Source of the DNA: Rhizophagus irregularis
Lineage: Eukaryota > Glomeromycota > Glomeromycetes > Glomerales > Glomeraceae
Direction of reading: 5' to 3'
NCBI RefSeq assembly: GCF_026210795.1
Contig: NC_089447.1
Location: forward strand, 746,501-810,500
DNA: 64,000 nucleotides
Below, in pieces: positions 1 to 11,973 of the stretch. Each line of letters opens with the position of its first letter. The first letter of the stretch is position 1. Made by a program: the position numbers and the translations under genes. Below the pieces are notes generated by a model. The model saw nothing but the letters and a program-made list of their open reading frames with translations. It was not told where the DNA came from and made no database searches.

Positions 1-1562
1 CAGATTTGAAAAAACGATAATCATTTGTTATAAATTCTATTGTGTATTCACTATATTCTTTTTTTCGTAAGTTCCATTATGCATTATGCATAATGATATA
101 ATGATAACTCATGTTTTAAATGCTAATGGGAAGAAATTTAATTTCTTCTTGGAAGAAATTAAAAAGTAAATTGTCATTTATACTTGGGAAAAGTGAACAT
201 TTGCCGAATTATTAAGATTGTTAAGGTTTCAAAAAATCATTATTGTAGGTATATAACGGTGTATTGTTATAATGGCGTAGTTAGCCGAAAAACGGAGCTG
301 AATTCCTGATTGCCGATCATCCGGACTCGTCCTGTAATTATATGACGATCCTGCGGCTAATTATTTTTCGGCTAAATACAACTACCCCAGCCGCACCGGC
401 AAAAATTTTGCACACAGGGCCGCATTACAGCGTTATGCACTAAAATAAACTGTGACAAATAATGGGTGACGAATAATTTTTTACCTACTCGAAAAAAAAA
501 CTGTCCCTCAGATAATTATAAACAGTGAAACTCAGACGGGGTGTGACGATGTGATTAATTAAAAGCAATCACGTGACTGTACAAAAATTGCCGGTGAGTT
601 GCTAAATACACCATTATACTAATTATATGATTGTGACATAGCGACAGCATATTTTGTGTTTCCTTATTTTGGAAACAGATAAAAAAGACGCCAATATATG
701 CAACTGGGTGCGCAACCTTATTATCGTCGGTAGTAACTTCTTAAACTTGTAAAAAATGTGGCTATATTTGAGTTTCTATAATGATACTTTTACAAGACCA
801 GTAATAAACAAATAACTAAAGTCAAAATAGGTTTTGATCTAAATCTTTCTTCTACTCCAAGAAATTCGAGAAGTAGTTTTTTGCAAATAAAGACAAAGCC
901 CAGAATGTCCCAAAATATGTTAGAATGTGAAAAAACCGAACAAAATGGTTTTTTTCATGTCTCGGAACGCTTTCCGCTCTATTTCTCTTTTATGTGACGT
1001 ATATTCAACCATCGAATTCAGAATTTTCTCTCTCTTTATAATTCCGAGAATAAATAAAGTTTATTTTCATGACTTAAAAAAAACGAGGAGATAAAACTAA
1101 TCTGTGTCTATAATTTGTCCAAATCTTTCGATCAATTAAATAAGTTTTCTTTGTAACAATGTTCCAAATCTTATTTTTATATAAACTTTTTTATATGAAT
1201 GAATATCTGCGCCATAAAAATACTGCGGAGTAACAATTGGGGAAACAAAACAAAAAAAAATACATTTTGCATTTTTTTTTGTGATGATCATTTTCTAAAA
1301 AAGAAACAATATAAAAGTGGAAGTTTGCATGTCTTAAATTTAATTTTTAATATAATCACATAATTACAAAAAATCCTAATCTTACATAATTAATCTAAGC
1401 TTAATACAAATCAACTTACTGTTATTAGCCATAATAATCTTATTTCAAAATCTCTTATTTGATAATAGTATATAATTTTAACATAATTATCTTAATTATT
1501 AATATCTATTAATTTTAACATTTGTTCTATGTAAATGAAATAAATGAAATGAAAAAAAAAAT
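1..1562. other. AT-rich intergenic stretch
   Basis: No coding region is supported. It is mostly A/T-rich with homopolymer runs. The patch at about 270-460 is less AT-rich than its surroundings and contains a 12-bp inverted repeat, annotated separately. It lies 3' of the orphan gene on the minus strand at 1563-2438. Confidence 0.6.
281..375. repeat. 12-bp perfect inverted repeat
   Basis: TTAGCCGAAAAA at 281-292 is repeated as its exact reverse complement at 364-375, enclosing 71 bp. The enclosed DNA is richer in G and C than the flanks. It could be a very short MITE or a structured site. No target-site duplication is obvious next to the arms. Confidence 0.5.
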
Positions 1563-2438
1563 TTACTTTTTAAAATTATTATCGAAAAAATCTTGGCAAT
1601 TAACTCGAGGAGTGAAACTATGATAACTTTCAATCCTAATTACGCCTTGATGAGATATATAATTATCGTTTGGTAAGGTACCGTTATTATAGTCTTGATT
1701 AATATCCATTGTTGAAACGTGCGTTATATTGTCCCCATTTCCATGAAGAGGATGTCTCATTTCTTTCTCAGGAATGTTGTGGTGTGAAAAATCAGTTAAG
1801 TCAACCTGCTGCGATGGATTAACAATATGATTATAATTTACACCTTGGTGAATAATATTAATATGATTATTGCATGACAAATCGTCGACGTTATTAATAT
1901 AATCTTGGTTAGTATCCATTGTTGAAATGACTTGTCTTGTTACCACATTATTCATATTATTTTCGAATGAATTTGTATTTGCATTATAGCATGGATCCGT
2001 TTCCCTGTGATGTTGAAGAACTTGTTGATGATGATCTCCAGCTCCATTTATATCTTGAAGGGATAATCCATTGTTTAAATTGTTTTGATAATCGGTCTCT
2101 TGTGCTGGCGTATGATATTGCGAAAAGTGAGAAGAAAGAATTCTTTCCAAGCCTTCCTGAAGGCAAAATTTCTGATTTAAAGATAATGATTCTCTTTGTT
2201 GTACATAATTTATGTTAATATCCATTCCAAATACTTCTTTATTCAATATATTCTCAATCAAAGAATGAGAATATAATTTACAAGTAATATGATATTTTAC
2301 TGTAAGATTCTTGTAAAAGAAATTATGATCATAAATTCCATTATCATCATTATCATCAGTATCATGTAAAATCTTTTTACAATTTACAAGATAAAAATTA
2401 CCGTCACCCGGCGTATGAAAAAATTTACATTCATTCAT
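1563..2438 (-). CDS. Asn/His/Asp-rich orphan protein (291 aa)
   Basis: I do not recognise a named family. It is a single open frame from ATG 2438 to the stop at 1563, with no intron needed. Residues 1-75 look folded (CKFFHTPGDGNFYLVNCKK, then VKYHITCKLYSHSLIENILN) and resemble the start of lineage-specific Rhizophagus proteins I recall. The rest is low-complexity Asn, His and Gln. A unit is repeated inside the tail: STMDTNQDYINN and STMDINQDYNNG, each followed by an HQGV motif, which points to internal duplication. No signal peptide or membrane segment is visible. It may be a DNA- or RNA-associated regulatory protein, but that is only a guess from composition. The frame itself is likely real because it is long and uninterrupted in AT-rich DNA. 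Confidence 0.6.
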   Translation of the reverse strand: MNECKFFHTPGDGNFYLVNCKKILHDTDDNDDNGIYDHNFFYKNLTVKYHITCKLYSHSLIENILNKEVFGMDININYVQQRESLSLNQKFCLQEGLERILSSHFSQYHTPAQETDYQNNLNNGLSLQDINGAGDHHQQVLQHHRETDPCYNANTNSFENNMNNVVTRQVISTMDTNQDYINNVDDLSCNNHINIIHQGVNYNHIVNPSQQVDLTDFSHHNIPEKEMRHPLHGNGDNITHVSTMDINQDYNNGTLPNDNYISHQGVIRIESYHSFTPRVNCQDFFDNNFKK

Positions 2439-4840
2439 CTTGTGATGATTGAGTTTTTGATAGTCTATAGGTTATTTTTTAGGTATAAATAAATTTGAAA
2501 CGAAAATCGAAATAATGTAAGAAGTAGATTCTCGAAAATTAAAACATGAGTTGTTATATTTTATGTTGTTTGCTGTAGGTTTATCCGTTTATTTGAAATT
2601 TACGATCAGTATGGCGATTAAAAAATATATATATATTTTTTTTTTCCAAACAAAAAGATTCTGACAGAAAAAAAAATTGGAAAGACGTGCGTACTTTTTT
2701 AACTATAAATATTATATATTTTTGTAATCAATCAAATCAATCAAAAGTTACCTAACCTTAAATGATAAGGCTCAAAAAAAATGGAAATTAAAATAGTGTA
2801 CAGTAAATAGTACAACACGACACGAATACCAAAATTCATTCATTTCTATAAGAATATTATATCTATTTAATGTCATAGCCGCATAACATTTCGTTTATAG
2901 ATAATATTAAAGATAATATTAATAATAGTAATAGAAAGATTCAAAAATGCATATTACGTACGACATAAAATTCTACTGTCGTGACATCGTTTTACCAGTG
3001 TCAAAAATGCTAAAATAATAGGATAAAAGGATAACATATTGTACCCATAAAAGATACAATGATTAGTGAAATTAAAAAAAAGGGGGTCTACTCCCATGTA
3101 TATATGTTTCAAATCAGATGCATGATTTCGTATTTCGTTTCATCCTTAAAAAGATATCCAATAATATTATTTATGACGAAATCAAAAATAGCAGCAGTAC
3201 AACACACAGACTTTGTCGATCATTTCACCTCTTTAGATAAAATTTCGATTAAGGAATAATAGAATAATAACAATAGTATTTAATCTGTGAATATTAATGA
3301 AATACAAGAAAAAATTTTTTTTTTATCATTTGATATATCAGTAAGTAGCTGTAAAAGATTTGTACGTCACTCAACTTTTATTTTATATATATATATATAT
3401 ATATCACATGATTATTAACAATTACTTTCTTTACAATTAAAATTGAATTAATGTTCAAGACTGTTGATTAATGAAATATCTTCAAATATAAAGCGTTGTT
3501 TCCTGATCTTAGATTATAATAATATTCTTAATAATTGGAAGTGTGATATAATTACATATTATCGTTTAGCTTTTTTTTAGTTCATATTGAGAGTTAAAAA
3601 AGTTTGTGTATTAGTTTTAAAAAAAATTATATGTAAAAGTTTAAAAAAAGTTTAAAAAGTTTATATAAATGTATAAATAAGTTTATTTTAAGTGGTTGTT
3701 TTATTTTTTTATTCTACTTAACTTAAATTATCGTATGATCATATATGGATTATTGTATGCCTGCATAAAATAAATGGATAGGATGTTCAATATGAATGCT
3801 ATGTGGCTAAATGATAAGATAATCTAAAATACATAGTGGCCTGTACAGTTATTTTAAGCTATATAAATTTTATATTCTATTCTAAATACTATTTGTCGAT
3901 TTTCGGATATTAAAACACTGACTAATAAATTATGTAATTAGGTTATAAAAACAATGAATAAAATTTAAGTTTCAATTAATTATTACGGTAATTAAATTCT
4001 TTTTATTCTTTTCATGTGTATGTGTCGGCTGATTCGAGTAATTCCATGTAATTCTGTAGTTTCTTCTTACAAACCACGTACAATGTCTGCCGTGCAACGC
4101 AAAACGAAACGATGAAAAATACGGAGTATAATAACAATACATTTATGTGTAACTCATCGTAAGTCTCACATTCCAAAAACAGGAGCATAATAAAAATAGA
4201 ATCTAATATTCATAATATTAACTTAGAGGTCTTGTTTATCAAATACACTTGAAAGCAATTACCATGTGGAAATAAATATAAATATTTTATTGGCTATTAG
4301 TAAATATATATTTTTGGAATGTTTATTATTTGTTTATTTTTAGATAAAACAACAAAGATACACTTCTGGTCATCTTTCATAAATTCTCTCCTCCAGGTAT
4401 GGTAATAAATTCTTACCGTACCAAGTATACCATAATTTGTTTTCGTCATTGTGTAAAAAACCAAAAATTACACGTCACGTCGTCACGTGCCATGTACATA
4501 TATGTACGGTAGCATTTTAGGGTGTTCTCTCATTGTATGTGTGCTTTAGTGTTGCCTGCCGTAATAGGCAACCCTTGATTCACAATCATTTAATTATAAT
4601 AATAGTAAATTAGAATTCAATACTGTAATGTTTACAACCATTTGCAACTTCCTTACAAAAAAGGAATTCTGGAAACTGTCCTCATTGTCAAAACAATATC
4701 TGGCACAATTCGGTGTATTCATATTTCGGTATAGTTTCCGGACGTTTCTGGTTCACCCGGACATTCTTGCTACAAATTTCGGATATCTTTTTAACTTATG
4801 TTTATAATATTACAACCACTTGATTTACGGGTTCGCTATA
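2439..4840. other. AT-rich intergenic stretch
   Basis: No gene is supported. It is upstream of the minus-strand orphan, so its first few hundred bases should hold that gene's promoter. There is a (TA)n tract at about 3385-3405. A short stem, GTTGCCT paired with AGGCAAC, lies at about 4551-4573. Small frames inside (for example 3059-3259) lack any coding signature. Confidence 0.55.
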
Positions 4841-4849
4841 GTCGAAGTT

Positions 4850-6550
4850 GAGGTTGCAATCTAGTTGTAATCCGAAATGTCGTAGTTATTTATTACTTAC
4901 AACTAGTAACCATAGTGGACGAGACTCACGGGAGCATCCTGTAGAAAGAAGTCCTGATGAAGAATGGGATTATAGAATAGTTTATTTATCAATAGTTAGT
5001 AACATTTTATACGCATTCACACTTAGTTATTATGTAACATATGCCTATTATAAATATTATAGTATATCTTTCTTACTGTATATACGAGTCTTGCAGAATA
5101 CTTCATAGTTGCCTTATGTTTCATCCTCTCAAGGATGTCCAAACTAAAAATACATCCTATGGTCTACGACTATATCTACGCCCAAAATGCGTTTTCATGA
5201 GCCAAACCTCATCGCTTATTACTTTAATATTATATATCTTTATACCAAACCCAATAATGTCATCCTCCAATCACACAAAAAACGGTTTACCCAACTAACT
5301 TAACATTGTAGGCTTCGTAGTTGTTATAACTACTACAATCAAATTTATCCCGTTCGTCAAATTTTACATAACACATATATTTTACTCCCAAGTCAACCAC
5401 TAGATAAAATTAAATTAGCACACAAAATACCCTTTTATGTTCTTTGGTTATGTACAATTACCTTTGTTAATTAGCCAACCCTTCAGCTCGTTACAATCTC
5501 GTTTCTACACAAATGGATCTGTCCAAGGCCTCACAATTCCGAATTGGATCCAAATCTTCTTCAACAAAGGCTGGAAAGATGACAATTGCTGTGGCATTAT
5601 TCAAATGTCCACCAATAGCATAATACAGATTTCAACGGTCTCTCAAACTCATTTTCACACATGTATCACATGTAACCTCATTAGCGAATATCAAAGACAA
5701 TAATCCATTTATAACACTAGAAAACTTAAGGCTATACCAATGATCCTAATAATGACTTAACGGACAGATTGGAAAAGGAAAAATATAACTCCAATATCCC
5801 GTCCAAAATTCCTCCCAACTTCACTGACCTACGCTTTATGGAAAAGTTTAGGAATAAAAAATGTTAGAAAATACCCATCTAATTCAATTCTATAGGAAAT
5901 AATAATAAATCATTAGCATCATTTGGTCATTTACGGTAGACAAATCAGTTAGCTGCCCAAAAAATGGCTTTCATGCACGACTACATTGCCAGCAATCACA
6001 GCAAAATCTAGAAAAATACTCAAACGTAACTACTCTGAAATATATAAAATGGACATCATACCAACTCCTTTATATAAAAATTACAGGACATGTTTATGCA
6101 GGATATGTGAAAATTCTCCCGCAACACAAACTGATATCACACAAAATTCTTCAGGAAACGCAAAGTTTTTGATCTGCTGATTCCATCAACAAGCAAGTTA
6201 TCAATTTCTCTCGTCCTTACCTCCACACCTAACATACTCATAGCAGACCTAACATATTTAATTTTACATTACTTTGTTGCTTCAGAATTAAGTAAAATAT
6301 TCAAACTCAAGACAACATAAAACTCTTTCTCCACAATCTAATACGTGATCACGTAATAGCAAGATAAAACAATGAGAACTTTTACCAAATGCTGAAACAG
6401 AAATTCTTCAAAAATTACCTATACAAACATAAACACAATAGAAATAACACGTTTATGTTCATGACACATATAGGAACTGATAGAAGAATGAATCACACTA
6501 TTTATACCAAACATCATTCCAAACTCATCCTAAATCAAATAAACATCTAG
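4850..6550 (+). pseudogene. decayed LINE-like 3' region (RNase H-like remnant)
   Basis: This patch is less AT-rich than the flanks and, read across all three plus frames, shows fragments recalling the C-terminal part of fungal non-LTR retrotransposon ORF2. FYTNGSVQGL...WIQ at about 5500-5560 resembles an RNase H FYTDGS motif with the catalytic Asp read as Asn. IFNGLS-like and LTDRLEKE-like pieces follow at about 5630-5790, as the downstream part of an RNase H domain would. The frame is broken many times, so nothing here can make a complete protein. No clear poly(A) tail or target-site duplication was found. The identification rests on my recollection of motif order, not on an alignment. It could instead be another kind of repeat. 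Confidence 0.4.
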
Positions 6551-7481
6551 TTATTCTTTTATATTTCTTATTTTTTTGTTTCTTTTGTTTCTTTCTTTCA
6601 TAAATGGGTAGAACTAGTCTTTTCGTAATTGTCGTTAGATATCATAATAAATAGTAGTAACAGAATCAAAAGATTGGTGAAGCGATAATACTTTAAGACG
6701 TACGATTTACATTAGCGAATAGATTATATTTAATTTAAGTATTTAGCTACTGGGATTCAACAACATTGTAAAGTAACTAATATAAAATATAATAAAATAA
6801 TAAAAATGATAATATGCAAAGTAAATATAGTGAACATTTATCAAATAGATAACCAACAAAATCGATAAATAATAGGAGAAACTGGTGCTGTACCCGCAAC
6901 AAGTAATGAATTATTGTAATTGACCAAAAAAATGTGAGAAATTAGAATCGTTTTTCCAGTATGCCTTTCTTGATTGTTCCAAGTTTATATATATTTTTCG
7001 TTGGAGATTTACCTTTCGGTTCTTTCCTTTTTTATGAGTCAGGCTTAATTTCTTAAGATTTTATAAAATATAGCAGATAGTGTTTCTCAAAAAAAAAAAA
7101 AAAAAAAAAAAATTATTATGCTAATGTACCAGAATACACTATTTCAAACAAACTAGCGATTCGTCCATTATCCGGGCAGCTTTCTATATTTGCATCCTCC
7201 AATTATTTGCTTTCCTTCAAACTAATATCTTGTTCTGTATATAATATATATATATAATCCAATGTTTACTGTTGAAATAAATAGGCTTATTTAACTTGGC
7301 ACATTTTTACAAAAACAAAAATGAGCGGAACAAGTAGCTTTGCCGGCCAAAGTTGATGTGATACAAAATAACCTAAAGAACGAACTATCACAAAATGTTT
7401 GAAATTCCTACAATCTATCCTTAATTTCCATTAGCCGATTTAATGTTAATTAAATGTGAGGCATGTTAATGTTAAACCTTG
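6551..7481. other. AT-rich intergenic stretch
   Basis: No gene is supported. A long poly(A) run at about 7089-7112 could be the tail of an old retroposed sequence, but no matching duplication was found. Confidence 0.5.
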
Positions 7482-7708
7482 CTTTACAGAAACTTAACAT
7501 TTTTAATCAATATAGAATCGATATCGTTAAGTTTATCTTAACGGTATCATTTTGATATCATTTCAATATCATTTCAATATAGATTTAATAATTAATATCG
7601 AAATGATATCAAAATGATAATACTTTATTTCGATATCGTATCGATATTAAATCTATATTGAAATGATATTGAAATGATATCACTTGAAAACTTAAAGTTT
7701 CTGTAAAG
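7482..7708. mobile_element. foldback MITE, 227 bp
   Basis: The ends are exact 14-bp inverted repeats: CTTTACAGAAACTT at 7482-7495 and its reverse complement at 7695-7708. Inside, units of ATATCATTTCAAT at about 7545-7590 recur in inverted orientation at about 7640-7681, so almost the whole element can fold on itself. It has no coding capacity. The target-site duplication is unclear (only a possible TG on each side), so the superfamily cannot be assigned. Confidence 0.65.
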
Positions 7709-7830
7709 TGGTCTAAGTCCTTGGCAAAGCTTTATTTATTGCTAGATTGTTATTATGGCCTAAATATTGTGATATTTGTGTAAATAAATGTCTCTTTTGT
7801 GTGGCACTCAGCAAATTTATCTTGTAAAAT

Positions 7831-7850
7831 CGGAAGTCCCGTGACTTCCG
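7831..7850. promoter_or_regulatory. perfect 8-bp inverted repeat upstream of the KQEP-repeat gene
   Basis: CGGAAGTC, four spacer bases, GACTTCCG. It lies about 165 bp upstream of the ATG at 8015. It could be an operator-like site for a dimeric regulator or a hairpin in the leader. The position is suggestive, but no binding protein is known. Confidence 0.3.
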
Positions 7851-8014
7851 AATTTATGATAAAAATCGTAGCTGGTAAACAAACCGGAATGATCACCATC
7901 TAATTATTGCGTCACGTCATATGTAAATCATACTAATTTAAATTTAAAAGGCAATCGATCATACAAACCGTTAAAAATACAATTCTTTTTTATTTTTTAT
8001 TTCAATTCAAAAAA

Positions 8015-9002
8015 ATGGTAAGAATATTTTTCTTTGTTATTTTATTTTAATTTGAACTTGACATAATTCATAAAATACATAATAAATACGATTTCTAATT
8101 TAAAGGATGATATCAACATTGACCTCAATATTGTCAAACAAGAACCGTTCGACGAGTTCGATAACACAAAACCTATAGATACATTTGTATCTTCTCAGAA
8201 TTGTACATATTCAGATAACGCAATGCCTATAGATACAGTTGTATCTTCAAATGAAATTATAAATGAGGTATTATCAAAACTGGCGATTAAACAAGAACCA
8301 ACTGACAAAGATTTTCAAAATTATACATCTTCAGATGACGCAATGCCTATAGACACATATGACTCTTTAAATGAACCAGATATTAAACAAGAGCCGTTTA
8401 ACGAAGATTCTCAGAATTGTGCTTCATCAGATGACGCAAAGCCCATAGATACATTTGTCCCTTCGAAAGAAATTGAAGATGCGGAACGGGAGATCAAAAA
8501 AGAATCTGAAGATTCCGAAAATTCCGAAGATTTTGAATTAAAAGAAATACAAAGAGAAAAAAACAAGCAGAAAAAGATAAAAAATAACTTAATTTCAGAG
8601 AGTTCTAACATATTCTTATATGCAAAATCATGTCCAAATTGTAAAAAAAGTTTTAATTCTCCTTTAATCAAAAAGAAAATCATGCATTTTAAGTCATGTT
8701 GTAATTCTAAGAAGCGTTGGGTAGAAGAACGAGAATTGACAATAATGATTGAAGATTTGAAATATAAATTTAAAACAGCAATGGAGAAACATAATCATAA
8801 CAATTTTGATTATGATTCTTCTGAAGAGGTGGCCAAAGATCTGGAAACGAAGAAGATTTATGAATATTTTTCTATAGAAAAATTAAATGTTGATAACAAA
8901 AAGAATATGAAGGAAAAAAAAGTAAAAAATAAGGAAGATTTTCGAGATGATGATCACAAAAAGAAATTGGGGACGAAGATAGAAACTGATGATATTGTTT
9001 GA
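8015..9002 (+). CDS. KQEP-repeat protein with a C2HC-type finger (299 aa)
   Basis: The model has two exons: 8015-8017 (only the ATG) and 8106-9002. Intron 8018-8105 starts GTAAGA, has a CTAAT branch-like site and ends AAAG. Joining them extends the open frame 39 codons upstream of the first internal ATG, and those codons continue the same repeat, which supports the model. Residues 2-130 carry about four units of S-D-(D/N)-A-x-P-I-D-T interleaved with VKQEP, IKQEP, IKQEP and IKKES. Each fits the SUMO-acceptor consensus (hydrophobic-K-x-E). After an acidic and Lys-rich stretch, C177, C180, H195 and C199 form C-x2-C-x14-H-x3-C, resembling the UBZ4-like finger of SLX4/RAD18-type proteins. The C-terminus is Lys-rich and probably coiled. 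A nuclear protein that binds SUMO or ubiquitin pathways is an inference only; no family was recognised. An ATAAATAAAG poly(A)-signal-like site follows at about 9101. Confidence 0.7.
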
Positions 9003-11049
9003 ACGTATGATTTTTAGTTTTGTTGAACTGATTGTCATTTCACAGATATACTAATCTTTGAGGTACTTAATATTTAAAGACACATTAGTGATAATATTCC
9101 ATAAATAAAGTTATGAGAATAGGAGAAGATATTTCTTTTTTTTTTTTTGAATTCCAAAGTTTCATTAAGAAGAATGGAGGGATGAGTAAGGGGGTACAGA
9201 AAACTGATGATCATTTGATCATTTTAAAATAAATTATAAACTATTTTAGTAAATGTACTTTATCATGATGAGCACCATTATTGATCCAAGCACGTGTGTC
9301 AATTTAAAGCTGATCGCCGATCAGTTAGGGCGTCTATTTTTTTAATCCGATTAAAAATAATTTCAAAATCATAAATTATTTCAGATCAAATTATTAATTT
9401 AGGATAATAAAAATGGAAGGGTTAAATATGTTAATGCATAAGATTTTTTTTTTTTAGTATCAAATTTATCATTTTATTCGCTTTTTGTTATCCATTGACC
9501 TTACCGACTCCATCATATTGAACGTAACTCTAATTACAGTCACCTAAATTATATACAAAACGCACATGATTAATTTTTTTATTTATACACTCTAAAATTG
9601 GACACGTCACAATTGTCACATGTCCCAAGTGTCAAATCTCAATTTTATTCAAGATCTCTTGTCCAATCAATGTTTATCCGCTACATTACATGGTCCTTCA
9701 AAAGATAAAAAAGATAATCTTTCAAGTACCTCAAGACGTCGAATACACGTTCATTGCAATTCTTCTGAAAAATACCCATTCCCTCCTCAGAGTAACATTG
9801 GAAAATATACGCTTGTGCCTATAAACTTTTAAAATTTCATGGTTAGGTATAAAAGAAACAATCTAGGAATCATAATTGAATGTGGAATAAATATGAATCA
9901 GGCAGATGTAGTAATAAGGAATAATACCTTCACTTTCCACATCTAATACTAATGATTAAATCTTCATGGTGAAATTCAAGTACCAACAATTGGAGGTAGC
10001 GCAAATCATAAATCTGATGGAACGATGAAACTCTTCTATCACAATATCAAATTGAGGATATCGAGTCTCCTACTTAGAACATAGCTTAGTGCATATGCAT
10101 TGCTTGATTACCAAAAGGTACTCACTCTTATTAATCGCTTTCATTTAAAGAATCTTATCATCATCGGCTGGTAGGTATTATTGATGAATTTTGTTTTATA
10201 AGTTGCGTGAATTTGCCGAGAATTCACTACAATTGGCCATAATATTTTTGCTTTATTTACTAATTATAACAGATAATGAATAATGTGAACAAGATAAGAG
10301 TATTGGTTTTGTTGTTTGAATTGCTTGCATTTATATTATAAATAAGATGAATTATGAATTTTCGATTTCACAGTTTAACTAATTAATTCCTTGTTTGATG
10401 ACACGTGATGTACATTCCAATGTCAGGTCGTTCCTTTTTTAATTAACTCGTTAGAATAATATATTCTAAGATGCGCAATTACAAATACCAACGAGCACTC
10501 ATACTACTTACCTGCCTTTAGGAGGATTTCTTTCTTACATATTAATTATTTAAACCAAAACGTAACTCTAGTAGATCTAGGTGAGCTGTACTCATCTTTC
10601 CCAAAATACATGTGTGTAATTGGTATTGAAGGGGCGATAAGACATAACATTCACTTACGCCTCCCTTCTCTTGCTTGAACTTATTATAAATATCAAAGCC
10701 AAATTGAATATACGTTTCAAGTAAATTCCTGAATAACATATTTATTTCACTACATCCAAATAAATAAAATACAAATCTAATGAAAAAACCCTCCGAAATA
10801 TACAATACGTTGAGTTAGTTAATACAAAATAATGTTCATGAAGAAATAAATCAGCTCTTATATTCGGAAAAGGGTTAATTAATAAAATAACTATAAAATG
10901 AACAAAATATATATAACGAAAAGAAAACATATTGAATGAAATATGTTTTGCTAATACATCGATAAAATATGGTACAAGAAATTCTAAATGAGAGACTAAT
11001 AATATATAAGATACAGTAATAAAATGAATGAATGTATGTATGTAAATTA
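9003..11049. other. intergenic, no convincing gene
   Basis: Two short frames stand out slightly from the background: 9620-9832 plus (70 codons, mixed composition) and 10542-10805 minus (87 codons, with the stretch ETYIQFGFDIYNKFKQEKGG). Neither shows a recognisable domain or clean splice sites to neighbours, so neither is called. The remainder is A/T-rich with homopolymers. Confidence 0.45.
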
Positions 11050-11973
11050 TTAATGAACTTTAATCCCATTTATAAATATTCCATCATATTCGATCATTTG
11101 CAGTACACCGCCAGCATCCTCTATTGAAACTATAGAATCCGGTATATCCCAAGAATAAACATTAAAAAAATCATCAGGATCCGGATCAGGAAAACTTTCA
11201 TAAGTAAATACAGGTGCCCCATTAGCTTCATTTGTTTTTAATGTAGAATCATTTGAACCAGATCGATTTCTTGATCTTCGTTTTAACATATTTGACAAAG
11301 CTTGCGCTGTTGACGAAAAACTTCCACTTCTTGAACGTCGATTTTTCTTCTTTCTTTCACTAACCATCGTTGAAGATGTATATGAAATCTGACTAACAGC
11401 CGGTGGCGATAATGAAGGTGTTGTAATCAATGTATTGATAGGAGTTTGGTTATTTCCTTTCTTTGGCGAGTCACGAAATGAACGAATGAAATTTTTTGGT
11501 AATGTTTTTGCCACCGCTGCGATAACATTTGTATTTTGTGTTTTTGTGGTGGAAGATGACGTCGCTTTCGTAAGTTTACGCATTAAAACCGGAGCTTCTT
11601 GATTAGTCAACTCTTCAGATTGAGTTAATTTAATGTCGCTTTTACAATCATTATTTTTAATTGATACTAAATGATCAAGTTGATTGTTTTCTTCATTAAA
11701 ATTTTCCTTATTAACTTCTTGTACTTTCGTTAATGCTGTTTCTCCTTGTATTGAGGGATTACTATCGATGCTGTTGCCAGAAACTGACAATAACGACGAT
11801 CTCCTTGTTGCTGTTATAGAATAACGCGGAGTTGTAACTTGAGCTGTTGGTGAAGAAGTAGATCTAGATAACTTTGGAAGCTTTGGGCTAACTTTTAAAC
11901 TAACTCGTTTTACTATACTTTGTTTAATCTCCGTCATGGCTGGTTGGGGAGTTGTTACTTTTGAGGTTTCCAT
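11050..11973 (-). CDS. Ser/Thr-rich disordered orphan protein (307 aa)
   Basis: It is a single uninterrupted frame from ATG 11973 to the stop at 11050. Residues 1-250 are Ser, Thr, Pro, Lys and Arg-rich, with many potential S/T-P phosphorylation sites (VSPKLPKLSRSTSSP, DSPKKGN, TPSLSPP) and a basic patch, KKKNRRSRSGS, near residue 210, that could be a nuclear localisation signal. The last about 60 residues are different: PVFTYESFPDPDPDDFFNVY followed by a hydrophobic segment (WDIPDSIVSIEDAGGVLQMI). That makes the C-terminus the best candidate for a conserved fold or binding motif. No domain is recognised. The composition fits a signalling scaffold or regulator, which is inference. The start lies about 900 bp from the divergent FAM72-like gene. 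Confidence 0.65.
   Translation of the reverse strand: METSKVTTPQPAMTEIKQSIVKRVSLKVSPKLPKLSRSTSSPTAQVTTPRYSITATRRSSLLSVSGNSIDSNPSIQGETALTKVQEVNKENFNEENNQLDHLVSIKNNDCKSDIKLTQSEELTNQEAPVLMRKLTKATSSSTTKTQNTNVIAAVAKTLPKNFIRSFRDSPKKGNNQTPINTLITTPSLSPPAVSQISYTSSTMVSERKKKNRRSRSGSFSSTAQALSNMLKRRSRNRSGSNDSTLKTNEANGAPVFTYESFPDPDPDDFFNVYSWDIPDSIVSIEDAGGVLQMIEYDGIFINGIKVH

Noticed and set aside
1937-2218. Plus-strand frame of 93 codons
   Set aside because: It lies entirely inside the longer minus-strand orphan and mirrors its low-complexity codons.
9620-9832. Plus-strand 70-codon frame
   Set aside because: Short, no homology recognised and no clear promoter or poly(A) context; kept only as a note in the intergenic entry.
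10542-10805. Minus-strand 87-codon frame that looks slightly protein-like
   Set aside because: No domain is recognised, it contains a GTAAGT that would break it, and no neighbouring exon joins it in frame.
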